DNA of 64,000 bases from Parvimonas sp. oral taxon 393 str. F0440. GTDB lineage: Bacteria > Bacillota > Clostridia > Tissierellales > Peptoniphilaceae. Of this stretch, positions 40,025 to 53,354 are shown piece after piece; positions within the stretch are counted from its first letter, which is position 1, and each line of letters begins with the position of its first letter. Location: contig AFUS01000004.1 in the NCBI GenBank assembly GCA_000223315.2, positions 248,001 through 312,000 on the forward strand, given 5' to 3'. Under the pieces are notes generated by a model. The model ran no database searches. It saw only the letters and a program-made list of their open reading frames with translations, and was not told the DNA's origin. The position numbers were made by a program, and so were the translations under genes.

Positions 40025-40864
40025 ATGAAAAAGAAATCTTATGCAAAAATAAATTTAACTTTAGATGTAATAGAAAAAAGGCAAGATGGTTATCATAATA
40101 TAGATGGAATTATGCAAATTATAGATTTATATGACGAGGTTGAAGTTAAAATTTCTGATGAATTTAAAATAACTTCTAATTCAAAAGATATTCCTTTAGA
40201 TGAAAATAATTTAGTTTATAAAGCCTATCTTGCAATGAAAGATAAATATAAATTTAGGGAAAATTTTTTAATACATATAGAAAAAAACATACCGGTTTCT
40301 GCAGGAATAGCGGGGGGTAGTACGAATTCCGCTGTTGTAATAGAAATGATTGATGAAATTTTAGGACTCAATATGAGTTTGGAAGACAGAAAAAAAATTG
40401 GGAGAAGTATAGGAGCGGATATTCCTTATTTACTTGTTGGGAAAACAGCAAGAACGAGAGGAATTGGCGATGAGCTTGAAATTTTAGATAGGTTACCGGA
40501 AACGAATATTTTAATTGTAAATAATGGAGTTGAAATTTCCACACCATATATATATTCTAATATTGTTCCAACAGGAAATAGTGATAGAGTGGATAAACTT
40601 GTAAGTGTATATAAAAATAAAAACTATGATGAGTTTTTTGATAATTTATATAATGTAATGGAAGAAGTATCAATTTCATATTGTCCTGAAATTCAAGAAA
40701 TAAAAGATAAAATGTACGAATTTAATTGTGTTAAATCTCTTATGAGCGGATCGGGACCAACTGTATTTGGAATTTATAAGAATGATAAAGATATTGAAAA
40801 TGCATATAATTATTTTAAAAAATTATACAAAAATACTTTCAAAGTAAAAACAATGGAGAGATAA
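40025..40864 (+). CDS. ispE: 4-diphosphocytidyl-2-C-methyl-D-erythritol kinase
   Basis: GHMP kinase of the MEP isoprenoid pathway, 279 residues from the ATG at 40025 (AAAGGAG at 40014-40020). The N-terminus KSYAKINLTLDVIEKRQDGYH is diagnostic. The ATP loop is PVSAGIAGGSTNSAVV (usual Gly/Ser-rich form with Ile and Thr substitutions), and SLMSGSGPTVFG is the third GHMP motif. The frame opens at 40004, but that start lacks a ribosome binding site. murI follows by one base. Confidence 0.95.
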   Translation: MKKKSYAKINLTLDVIEKRQDGYHNIDGIMQIIDLYDEVEVKISDEFKITSNSKDIPLDENNLVYKAYLAMKDKYKFRENFLIHIEKNIPVSAGIAGGSTNSAVVIEMIDEILGLNMSLEDRKKIGRSIGADIPYLLVGKTARTRGIGDELEILDRLPETNILIVNNGVEISTPYIYSNIVPTGNSDRVDKLVSVYKNKNYDEFFDNLYNVMEEVSISYCPEIQEIKDKMYEFNCVKSLMSGSGPTVFGIYKNDKDIENAYNYFKKLYKNTFKVKTMER

Positions 40865-40865
40865 T

Positions 40866-41689
40866 ATGGATAATAGATCAATAGGAGTTTTTGATTCCGG
40901 AATAGGAGGACTTACTGTTGTCAAAGAATTAATGGAAATTTTGCCTAATGAAAAAATAGTCTATTTTGGAGATACAGCAAGAGTTCCATACGGAAATCGA
41001 AGCGAAGACACCATTAAAAGATTTTCAAAAGAATGTATTGAATTTTTGGATAAAAAAGATATAAAAGCTTTAATTATTGCTTGTAATACTGTTTCTGCAG
41101 TTGCTCTTGATATGCTTAAAGAAATATTTGACATGTATATATTGGGAGTAATTGTTCCTGGAAGTAAAATGGCAAATAATATAACAATAAATAAAAAATA
41201 GGTGTAATAGGAACCAATGCCACTATTTTAAGTGGAGCTTATGAAAAAAATATAAAGAATGAAAGTATTGAAAATATAGTATATTCAAAAGCATGCCCTC
41301 TTTTTGTTCCCATAGTAGAAGACGGATTGTCCGATACGACTATAGCTATGGAAACAACAAAATTCTATTTAGATGAATTAATAAAACAAAATGTAGATAC
41401 TATTGTAATGGGGTGTACTCATTACCCAATATTAGAAAATACAATAAAAACTGTTGTTGGGAAAAATATAAATTTAGTAAATCCGGCTAAAGAAACAGCG
41501 ATTGAAATGAAAAATTATTTAGAAAAAAATAGTTTACTAAATGAAGAAGTTCAAAATAACAAAAATAACATATTTTATATTACAGATGATGAAAATAAAT
41601 TTAGAAGAAATTTGTTAGATTTTATAAATATTGATAATCCAAACATTAAGAAAATAAATTTAAAAGAAAAATGTATTGATGAGAAATAG
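40866..41689 (+). CDS. murI: Glutamate racemase (frameshifted)
   Basis: Makes D-glutamate for peptidoglycan. Starts MDNRSIGVFDSGIGGLTVVKE. One A added to the run at 41193-41198 gives ...INKKIGVIGTNATILSGAYE and about 274 residues. The catalytic cysteines are in IACNTVSAVA (about residue 73) and MGCTHYPILE (about 183). ATP-independent, cytoplasmic. The gene is normally essential, which argues the shift is a read error. Confidence 0.94.
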
Positions 41690-41749
41690 GGATGTATAAT
41701 AATTGAATGATAATTATTATAAAAATGACTACAAAGCTAGAAAAAAGTA

Positions 41750-41778
41750 TTGACAACTATAAAAATAATTGATATAAT
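41750..41778 (+). promoter_or_regulatory. rrn promoter P1
   Basis: Perfect TTGACA at 41750-41755, 17-bp spacer, perfect TATAAT at 41773-41778. It is followed almost at once by a terminator-like hairpin. Confidence 0.9.
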
Positions 41779-41781
41779 AAA

Positions 41782-41808
41782 GACCCAGTGAGAACTGGGT
41801 CGCTTTTT
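41782..41808 (+). terminator. Terminator-like hairpin at the 5' end of the P1 transcript
   Basis: Perfect 8-bp stem GACCCAGT/ACTGGGTC with loop GAGA, then GC and TTTTT. The predicted P1 start (about 41785) lies inside the stem's 5' arm or just before it. See findings. Confidence 0.65.
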
Positions 41809-41846
41809 ATGTAAAAAATTTTTTATAAAAATTTTTAAAAAAAGTG

Positions 41847-41875
41847 TTGACAACCAAAAAAATATGTTGTATAAT
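41847..41875 (+). promoter_or_regulatory. rrn promoter P2
   Basis: Perfect TTGACA at 41847-41852, 17-bp spacer, perfect TATAAT at 41870-41875. About 110 bases before 16S. The leader 41876-41984 has a small CTTTG/CAAAG hairpin and no gene. Confidence 0.9.
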
Positions 41876-41984
41876 GTAATGGTTGTTGTGAAACATTAAA
41901 AATTTCATATAGTGATAAAAACTTTGAGAGTACAAAGAAAAACAATAATTTGGTGTAACAAAAGTCAGCGAGAGCAGACGAACT

Positions 41985-43792
<1,808 letters not shown>

Positions 43793-43868
43793 GGGGGTGT
43801 AGCTCAGTTGGGAGAGCACCTGCCTTGCAAGCAGGGGGTCAGGAGTTCGAATCTCCTCATCTCCACCA
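43793..43868 (+). tRNA. tRNA-Ala (TGC)
   Basis: Acceptor GGGGGTG/CATCTCC (two G-U pairs), anticodon loop CTTGCAA with TGC, T arm GTTCGAATC, encoded ACCA end. Located in the 16S-23S spacer; no tRNA-Ile accompanies it. Confidence 0.97.
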
Positions 43869-43900
43869 AGAAACCTGACAATTAAAGAGAAATATATTTC

Positions 43901-46799
<2,899 letters not shown>

Positions 46800-46929
46800 G
46801 AAATATATACTCTTTAGTTGTAGGGGTTTTAAACAGAAGTATATTGAAAAAGAAAAGACAAAAAAGTATGGATTTTTATGATTGAGAAGATAATCTTGTT
46901 ACTCTCGAACGTAGAAGTTCATTAAATAG

Positions 46930-47043
46930 TATGGCTGTGATGGCTAGGAGGATACACCTGTTCCCATCCCGAACACAGAAGTTAAGCTCTTAAACGTCGA
47001 AGGTACTAGTACATTTCGTACTGGGAGAATAGAAAACAGCCAA
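46930..47043 (+). rRNA. rrf: 5S ribosomal RNA
   Basis: Closing helix TGGCTGT (46933) with ACAGCCA (47036), and conserved CCCATCCCGAACACAGAAGTTAAG. Ends approximate. The 130-base gap from 23S to 5S shows no gene. Confidence 0.93.
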
Positions 47044-47045
47044 AC

Positions 47046-47120
47046 TCCTAGGTAGCTCAATGGTGGAGCACCCGGCTGTTAACCGGTAGGTTGTGGGTTC
47101 GAGCCCCACCCTGGGAGCCA
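47046..47120 (+). tRNA. tRNA-Asn (GTT)
   Basis: Acceptor TCCTAGG/CCTGGGA, anticodon loop CTGTTAA (GTT), T arm GGTTCGAGCC, encoded CCA. Confidence 0.97.
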
Positions 47121-47125
47121 ATTGT

Positions 47126-47214
47126 GCCGGGGTGGCGGAACTGGCAGACGCACAGGACTTAAAATCCTGCGATGTTAACTCATCGTACCGGTTCGATTCC
47201 GGTCCTCGGCACCA
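47126..47214 (+). tRNA. tRNA-Leu (TAA)
   Basis: Class II tRNA with long variable arm (GATGTTAACTCATC). Anticodon loop CTTAAAA (TAA), acceptor GCCGGGG/CCTCGGC, encoded CCA. Confidence 0.97.
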
Positions 47215-47226
47215 ATTTTTTTATAT

Positions 47227-47303
<77 letters not shown>

Positions 47304-47304
47304 C

Positions 47305-47333
47305 AAGAATAATCGAAAGATTATTCTTTTTTT
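47305..47333 (+). terminator. rrn operon terminator
   Basis: Ten-bp stem AAGAATAATC/GATTATTCTT with a GAAA tetraloop and long T run. Confidence 0.9.
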
Positions 47334-47389
47334 GTGTAAAAATTGGCTTAAATTATATAAAATTGATATTTTATATAATTACTTAAGAT

Positions 47390-47418
47390 TTGATTTTAAA
47401 GTATATTTGTGTTAAAAT
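47390..47418 (+). promoter_or_regulatory. queH promoter
   Basis: TTGATT at 47390-47395, 17-bp spacer, TAAAAT at 47413-47418. Confidence 0.6.
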
Positions 47419-47438
47419 AAAACGGTAAGGAGGCAAAT

Positions 47439-48080
47439 ATGAAAGAGAATTATCAATTATTATTAGACAATATAATAAAAGAAAATGAAAAAAATAATTA
47501 TGCACCAACTCTTCTACTACATTCATGTTGTGGACCTTGTAGCAGTTATTGTCTTGAGTATTTGTCTAATTATTTTAGAATTACAATTTTTTACTATAAT
47601 CCTAATATTTATCCTAAGGAAGAGTATTTTTTTAGAGTTGAAGAGCAAAGAAAATTGATTGAAAAAATTAATGGAAAATATCCAATAGATATGGTAGTTG
47701 GAAAATATGATGTAGATAGATTTTATAAAATTGTAAAAGGGATGGAAAAAATGAAAGAAGGGTCCATTCGTTGCCATAATTGTTATGAATTACGATTAAG
47801 AGAAGCTGCATTATTAGCAAAATCTGAAAAATTTGACTATTTTACGACAACTTTAACAATAAGTCCACATAAAAATTCACAAATTTTAAATGAAATTGGT
47901 CAAAAAATTGCCGAAGAAATTGGAGTAAAACATCTTCCATCTGATTTTAAAAAGAGAAATGGATATAAAAGAAGTGTTGAACTTTCTTTGATGTTTGGGA
48001 TGTATAGACAAGATTACTGTGGATGTATTTTTTCTAAGTTGGAAAGAGAAGAATTTAAAAAGTTAAAAGAAAGCTCATAG
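47439..48080 (+). CDS. queH: Epoxyqueuosine reductase QueH
   Basis: Last step of tRNA queuosine synthesis, non-cobalamin type (formerly DUF208). 213 residues. Cysteines bind an iron-sulfur cluster and a further metal: HSCCGPCSSYC (residues about 28-38), RCHNCYELRL and DYCGCIFS. AAGGAGG lies just before the ATG. It is followed 14 bases later by tRNA-Arg, probably on the same transcript. Confidence 0.92.
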   Translation: MKENYQLLLDNIIKENEKNNYAPTLLLHSCCGPCSSYCLEYLSNYFRITIFYYNPNIYPKEEYFFRVEEQRKLIEKINGKYPIDMVVGKYDVDRFYKIVKGMEKMKEGSIRCHNCYELRLREAALLAKSEKFDYFTTTLTISPHKNSQILNEIGQKIAEEIGVKHLPSDFKKRNGYKRSVELSLMFGMYRQDYCGCIFSKLEREEFKKLKESS

Positions 48081-48094
48081 CCTTCTTTTCTTAT

Positions 48095-48169
48095 GTTCTT
48101 GTAGTTAAATGGATATAACAGTCCCCTCCTAAGGGACCGTTGTGGGTTCGATTCCCGCCAAGAACGCCA
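48095..48169 (+). tRNA. tRNA-Arg (CCT)
   Basis: Acceptor GTTCTTG/CAAGAAC, anticodon loop CTCCTAA (CCT), T arm GGTTCGATTCC, encoded CCA. Reads AGG. Confidence 0.95.
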
Positions 48170-48195
48170 AAAAGTACATTTATTAATGTACTTTT
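48169..48195 (+). terminator. Terminator after tRNA-Arg
   Basis: AAAAGTACATT/AATGTACTTTT stem with TATT loop and T tail. Confidence 0.8.
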
Positions 48196-48247
48196 TCTTT
48201 ATAAAAATATAGTAGAATAATATATAAATATTTATTTAGGAGAAAGA

Positions 48248-49791
48248 ATGAAAAATTTTTTAATTTTATTTTTAGTAGGATTTTTTTCATATTTTGTATG
48301 GTCTTAATTCAACTATTATTTTTAACAGTATTTTTGATATATTTTAATAGATATTTTATTTATTTATACAGTTTAAACTTAATTGTTGGAATGATTTTTA
48401 CATTTATAATTATAAATGATAATATTAATCCAGCTTTTAAAATAGCATGGATATTAATTGTAGTAGTTATTCCATTTTTAGGTGGAATAATTTATCTGAC
48501 TTTTGGAGAAAAAAGGCTTTTAAAATCTGTAAAAAAGAGACTTTATGGTTTTTCTATCAAATTTAAAGATTCTATGGATTTGTCAAAAGACTATGATGTA
48601 GAAAACTTAAATGATTCCGATATGAATGTTTATAGACAGGCTAAATATATCAACAGTGCAACTGGCAGTCCAATATTTTTTAATACTGAAACTAAATATT
48701 ATGGTTCAGGGGAAGATAGTTTTGAAGATTATTTAAATGACTTAAAATCTGCAGAAAAATTTATTTTTATGGAATATTTTATTATTTCAGAAGGTTTTTT
48801 CTTAAATACTGTTTTAAAAATTTTGAAAGAAAAAGTTAATACAGGTGTTGAAGTTAGAATTATTGTTGATGATGTCGGAAGTATTTTGACTTTATCTAAC
48901 AAAAAGTTAGCGGAGATTAGAAATTCAGGAATACAAGTTGTAGAATTTAATAAAGTAAAAGGTATTATTTTGCCAAAACATAATAATAGGACACATAGAA
49001 AAATGACAATTATAGATGGGAAAATAGCTTATACAGGGGGAATAAATATTGCAGATGAATATATAAATGTTATTGAAAAATATGGTTATTGGAAAGATTC
49101 TGTTTTAAGACTTGAAGGTCATGCAGTTTGGCAATTTATAAATATGTTTATTTCTCTTTGGGATTATTCAACAGGTGAGAACACTGATATTTCAATTTTA
49201 TACGATAGAAATGATATTCAGAAGAATTCTACAATTAAAGAGGAACTAGGGGTTGTAATTCCTTTTTCTGAAACGCCAGTTATGGAATCCACTAGTGAAA
49301 ATATGTATTTGAATATGATTAGACGTGCAAATAGATATATCTATATAACAACACCTTATCTAATTATAACTTGGGAAATGGAAAAAGCATTAATTAGTGC
49401 TGCAAAAACAGGGGTAGATGTTAGAATTATAACACCACATATTCCAGATAAGAAATATGTTCATTTACTTACAAGATCTTTTTATAAAAATCTTGTTGAT
49501 AATGGAGTAAAGATATATGAATTTGAAAAGGGATTTATCCATGCAAAGAATTTTCTTTGTGACGATGGATTTGTTGTTATTGGAAGTATAAATTTGGATT
49601 ATAGGAGTCTTTATCTTCACTTTGAATGTGCTGTTTGGACATTTGGAACTCTAATAGTAAATGATGTAAAGGCAGATTTTGAAAATACTTTAAAAGAATC
49701 TATAGAAATAACACCTGAATGGATAAAATCAAGAAAATTAATTACGAGAATTTTGCAATCATTATTAAAATTGTTTGCGCCATTAATGTAA
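48248..49791 (+). CDS. cls: Cardiolipin synthase (frameshift near the start)
   Basis: Phospholipase-D-type enzyme that condenses two phosphatidylglycerols at the membrane. The ATG at 48248 follows TTAGGAGAAAG and reads MKNFLILFLVGFF; one T added to the run at 48281-48287 joins it to the long frame (...GFFFIFCMVLIQLLFL), about 514 residues. Two or three N-terminal membrane segments precede HKD motif 1 HRKMTIIDGKIAYTGG and HKD motif 2 HAKNFLCDDGFVVIGSINLD. Confidence 0.93.
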
Positions 49792-49794
49792 AAC

Positions 49795-49826
49795 GGACTT
49801 TTGCTTTTTAGTAAAAGTTCTTTTTT
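49795..49826 (+). terminator. cls terminator
   Basis: About 10-bp stem GGACTTTTGC/GTAAAAGTTC with loop TTTTTA, then T6. Confidence 0.75.
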
Positions 49827-49841
49827 ATTGTGAAACAACAA

Positions 49842-49890
49842 GGTTCCCGGGAACCCACCCGATGCGAAGCATCGTGGAAGGGTGGGGTTC
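49842..49890. repeat. GC-rich nested palindrome between cls and truA
   Basis: A 49-base island, mostly G+C, in A+T-rich sequence. GGTTCCCGGGAACC is a perfect palindrome. Its 3' half continues as outer stem AACCCACCC/GGGTGGGGTT (one bulge) around inner hairpin CGATGC-GAA-GCATCG. The composition is unlike both flanks. It resembles short REP-like or mobile palindromic units; only one copy occurs in the window. Confidence 0.6.
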
Positions 49891-49988
49891 TTATTTTTAA
49901 AATTTATATAATATATTTTTAAAGTTGTATTTATTAACAACATTATGATAAAATAATAGTCTAGAATATTATAAAAATGGAGATATTT

Positions 49989-50732
49989 ATGAGAAATATT
50001 ATGCTCACAATTAGTTATGACGGGAGTTTGTTTTTTGGTTTTCAAAAGCAAGATGATGTAATAACTGTTCAAGGAGAGATAGAGAGTGCCCTAAAGAAAA
50101 TTACCGGAGAAAATATTAATATTATATCAGCAGGAAGAACAGATAGAGGAGTTCATTCTTTAAGACATATAATAAATTTTCATACTGAAAGTAATGTTGG
50201 AGTTTTGAATTTTAAAACAGCTTTAAATCATTTTTTACCTATTGGGGTTAGAGTTTTGGATTCTAAAGAAGTTTCTGAGGATTTTCATTCAAGATTTGAT
50301 GCTACAATGAAAACATATAAATATATTTTAAATTTAGACGAGGTTATGGATCCTATTTACTATAATTATAAGGCTAATTTTCCGTATCCCTTAGATATTG
50401 AAAAGATGCAAAGGGCGAAAGAGCATTTCATTGGAAAAAAGAGCTTCAAGGCATTTATGGGACCTAGAACAGGTAATACTAATCCTGTTAGAGATATTAA
50501 GTCCTTTGAAATATATAAAGAAAATAATGATTTGATTTTTTTGATTAAGGGACAAAGCTTTATCAGAAATCAAGTTCGAATAATGGTTGGAACTTTAGTC
50601 GATATAGGTAGAGGATTGATTGAAGAAGATGAGCTTGAAAAAATTTTAGATAGTGAAGACAGAACTAGGGCGGGAATAACTTTAAGTCCAAATGGTCTTT
50701 ATTTAATGGAGATTTTATATGATAAATTTTAG
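49989..50732 (+). CDS. truA: tRNA pseudouridine synthase A
   Basis: Modifies uridines 38-40 in tRNA anticodon arms. 247 residues from the ATG at 49989 (GGAG at 49979-49982). The catalytic Asp is in SAGRTDRGVHS, near residue 51. Other blocks are YDGSLFFGFQ at the start and IRNQVRIMVGTLVDIGRG. The stop overlaps the next gene by 14 bases. Confidence 0.95.
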   Translation: MRNIMLTISYDGSLFFGFQKQDDVITVQGEIESALKKITGENINIISAGRTDRGVHSLRHIINFHTESNVGVLNFKTALNHFLPIGVRVLDSKEVSEDFHSRFDATMKTYKYILNLDEVMDPIYYNYKANFPYPLDIEKMQRAKEHFIGKKSFKAFMGPRTGNTNPVRDIKSFEIYKENNDLIFLIKGQSFIRNQVRIMVGTLVDIGRGLIEEDELEKILDSEDRTRAGITLSPNGLYLMEILYDKF

Positions 50733-51228
50733 GGATTTAGATTTTTTAGTTGAAAGTTTAAGAAAAGTAGATACTGGAAAAAATCATATTTTGATAACCG
50801 GGAATATCAAGGTGGGGAAAAGTACCCTTTTAAGAGCTTTTATTAAAAAATATTACCAAAATTCAAAGATTGATGGTATTATGACAGAGCTTGTTATTAC
50901 TGATAAATTTAGAATAGAACTTTTTAGATATGGAACGGAAGAAAGATTTATCATTGGGGAAAGGGAAAAAGAAATGAAATTTTATGATGAATTTTTCTTA
51001 AAAAAAAGTTATGAATTTATGGAAGATTTTAAAGATACTGATATTCTAGTTTTTGATGAGATAGGGAATAAGGAGTTACATTTGGATGAATATTGCAATA
51101 AATTACTTTCTCTTTTCGAAAAAAATAGAATTTTTGCAGTACTTAAGAAAGGTGGGAATCCAATAGTTAAAAATTTGGATAAATTGAAAAATTTTGTAAT
51201 TTTTGATTTGGATAATTTTTATGAATAG
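50719..51228 (+). CDS. THEP1-like nucleoside-triphosphatase
   Basis: 169 residues, P-loop NTPase of the NTPase_1/THEP1 type. Walker A is GNIKVGKSTLL and Walker B is DILVFDEIGNKEL, matching the family's DEIG-x-EL pattern. The biological role of the family is unsettled. Overlaps truA upstream and tadA downstream, so translation is coupled. Confidence 0.75.
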   Translation: MINFRDLDFLVESLRKVDTGKNHILITGNIKVGKSTLLRAFIKKYYQNSKIDGIMTELVITDKFRIELFRYGTEERFIIGEREKEMKFYDEFFLKKSYEFMEDFKDTDILVFDEIGNKELHLDEYCNKLLSLFEKNRIFAVLKKGGNPIVKNLDKLKNFVIFDLDNFYE

Positions 51229-51685
51229 AGATGAATATTTTATGAAATTCGCTTTAAAAGAGGCGAAAAAGGCTTATGATAAAGGAGAAGTACCAGTCGG
51301 TTGTGTAATTGTTAAAGATGATAAGATAATTTCAAGAGGTTATAATCAGGTTTTGAACAGAAAAAGCGGAATCTATCATGCAGAAATTATAGCGATTAAA
51401 AAAGCAGGAAAAAAACTTGGTGATTTTAGACTTGAGGGTACAGAGATTTTTATAACACTTGAGCCATGTTGTATGTGTGCGGGAGCAATTATAAATAGTA
51501 GAATAAAAAGAGTTGTGATTGGAGCTATGGATATAAAAAGAGGTTTTTGTGGTTCAATAGAGAATGTTTTAGATAGACAAGAACTTAATCATAAGTCAAT
51601 TATAGAAACCGGGGTTTTAGAGAATGAATGTTTAGATATTTTACAAGAATTTTTTAAAAATTTGAGGAGTGAAAAGAAAAAATAA
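51221..51685 (+). CDS. tadA: tRNA-specific adenosine deaminase
   Basis: Converts A34 to inosine in tRNA-Arg(ACG). 154 residues from the ATG at 51221, which overlaps the end of the preceding gene. Zinc and catalytic residues are in YHAEIIA (HAE) and LEPCCMCAGAI (PCxxC). The upstream part of the frame (51203 on) is not needed. Confidence 0.93.
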   Translation: MNRDEYFMKFALKEAKKAYDKGEVPVGCVIVKDDKIISRGYNQVLNRKSGIYHAEIIAIKKAGKKLGDFRLEGTEIFITLEPCCMCAGAIINSRIKRVVIGAMDIKRGFCGSIENVLDRQELNHKSIIETGVLENECLDILQEFFKNLRSEKKK

Positions 51686-52103
51686 ATGAAATTAGTAGTT
51701 TGTTTAGATGAAAATAATGGAATAAGTTTTTTTCATAAAAGACAAAGTCAAGATGAGTTACAGAGAAAAAATCTTTTTGAATTAATTGGAAATTCAAAAC
51801 TTTTTGTAAGTGAATATAGCTATGATTTATATAAGGATTTTGAATTTAATTTTGAAATTATTGATGAAAAACAAAAATTATAGAAAATTCTATTTTTTAT
51901 ATGAAGGGGATTTTTTAGAAAAATTTTTATCATTAGTAGATGAAATTATAGTCTATTTTTGGAATAGAAATTATCCTTTTGATGAAGTTTTTGAGGAATT
52001 TTTAAAAGACTGTTGGAAAGAAAAAGAAGTCTTTGAGTTTAAAGGAAAGAGCCATGATAAAATTACGAGAAAAATATTCGTAAAGGAGAATAAAGATGAA
52101 TAA
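51686..52103 (+). CDS. Small conserved protein often labelled ribonuclease Z (two frameshifts)
   Basis: Starts MKLVVCLDENNGISFFHKRQ directly after the tadA stop. One A added at 51873-51877 and one T at 51893-51898 give ...KQKIIENSIFLYEGDFLEKF and about 139 residues ending KGKSHDKITRKIFVKENKDE. Similar Clostridia proteins are, as I recall, annotated ribonuclease Z, but no metallo-beta-lactamase His motif (HxHxDH) is present, so the name should not be trusted. The function is unknown. Confidence 0.6.
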
Positions 52104-52821
52104 TAAGTTAAGAATTGATAAGAAAAATATTCGTATTTTTGGATCTTTGTTACTTATTGTGCTAACATTGTTTATTTCATTTTTTACTTATAGATATATT
52201 GAAAATAAGAATAAGAATAGTAATATAGTTGGTCTTGATATAAATAATTTACCGGAATATAAAGGAAAGCCTTATGTAGTAATAAATAATAATGAGCCAA
52301 ATTTTGAAAAAAGTGAATTAGTTCCAAAATCTTTTGAAAAATATTCCGAGCTTGACTCTCTAAAGAGATGTGGAGTTGCAGATTCAATAATAGGTAAGGA
52401 TTTAATGCCAACTTCAAAGAGAGAAAGTATTTCTTCTGTAAAGCCTTCAGGATGGAAATCTATAAAATATAATGGAATAAAGGGTGGAAATTTATATAAT
52501 CGTTGCCATTTAATTGGATTTCAACTTGCGGGAGAAAATGCAAATAAAAGAAATTTAATAACCGGTACAAGATATTTGAACACAAAAGGAATGTTACCTT
52601 TTGAAAATATGGTTGCAGATTATGTAAAGGAAACTAATAACCACGTTAGATACAGAGTAACACCGATTTTTGTAGGTAACGAACTTGTCGCAAGAGGAGT
52701 TCAAATTGAAGCGATTTCTATTGAAGATAACGGGAAAGCAATTAAATTTAATGTATATTGTTTTAATGTTCAGCCAAATATAGAAATAGATTATAAAACA
52801 GGAGAATCGAGGAGAAAATAA
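52096..52821 (+). CDS. Membrane-anchored DNA/RNA non-specific endonuclease (EndA-like)
   Basis: 241 residues with one N-terminal membrane anchor (IFGSLLLIVLTLFISFFTY). The nuclease domain has the beta-beta-alpha-metal motif NRCHLIGFQLAGEN (catalytic His; Asn/Arg in place of the more usual Asp-Arg-Gly-His) and later NLITGTRYLN. Related proteins are DNA-entry nucleases of competence and secreted streptodornases. Together with the PilB/PilC-like pair at 2.8-5 kb it hints at DNA uptake, but this is inference. Confidence 0.85.
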   Translation: MNNKLRIDKKNIRIFGSLLLIVLTLFISFFTYRYIENKNKNSNIVGLDINNLPEYKGKPYVVINNNEPNFEKSELVPKSFEKYSELDSLKRCGVADSIIGKDLMPTSKRESISSVKPSGWKSIKYNGIKGGNLYNRCHLIGFQLAGENANKRNLITGTRYLNTKGMLPFENMVADYVKETNNHVRYRVTPIFVGNELVARGVQIEAISIEDNGKAIKFNVYCFNVQPNIEIDYKTGESRRK

Positions 52822-53232
52822 ATGATGAAAAGTTTAAAGAAATATGCAATTTTTATGATATTTTTATTATTGTTATCTTCTTGTGGAAATCAAAAAATTT
52901 CACTTCCAAAATCTAAAGATTTAGAGTATATTAAAGTAATTGAAGTTGACAAAAAAACAAAAAGTGAAAAAGAAGTAATAAAAATAGAAAAAGAAGAAGA
53001 TGTAAAAATTTTTATAGACTCAGTATCATCCGCTACAAAGATTAAAAAAGAATCTATTTCTGATGAACCTACAAATATTGAAAAATATTTAAAAGTAAGT
53101 TTTTATCATAAAGAAGCTAAAAATAGCCCATCAATAATGTATATATACAAATCTAGAGATTATACTGAAGAGAAATATTTTTATTTTGAACAACCATATA
53201 CAGGAGTATTTAGAATAAAAAAGATAAAGTAA
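52822..53232 (+). CDS. Small lipoprotein, possibly DUF5301-like
   Basis: 136 residues. Signal peptide with lipobox LLSSC (Cys about 21), followed by a Lys/Glu-rich beta-type domain ending YFEQPYTGVFRIKKIK. It starts immediately after the nuclease stop codon. Resemblance to DUF5301 is tentative. The function is unknown. Confidence 0.7.
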   Translation: MMKSLKKYAIFMIFLLLLSSCGNQKISLPKSKDLEYIKVIEVDKKTKSEKEVIKIEKEEDVKIFIDSVSSATKIKKESISDEPTNIEKYLKVSFYHKEAKNSPSIMYIYKSRDYTEEKYFYFEQPYTGVFRIKKIK

Positions 53233-53260
53233 ATAAGATAAATTGGTTAAATGATTAATG

Positions 53261-53290
53261 TTGATTTTTTATCTAAGAATGTGATAAAAT
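53261..53290 (+). promoter_or_regulatory. Promoter of the ABC exporter pair
   Basis: TTGATT at 53261-53266, 18-bp spacer, TAAAAT at 53285-53290. Confidence 0.55.
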
Positions 53291-53354
53291 TAACTAGGAA
53301 AAGTTTTCAATTATTATTAAAACTTTTTAATATTTGATAAGGAGGTATTATAGA

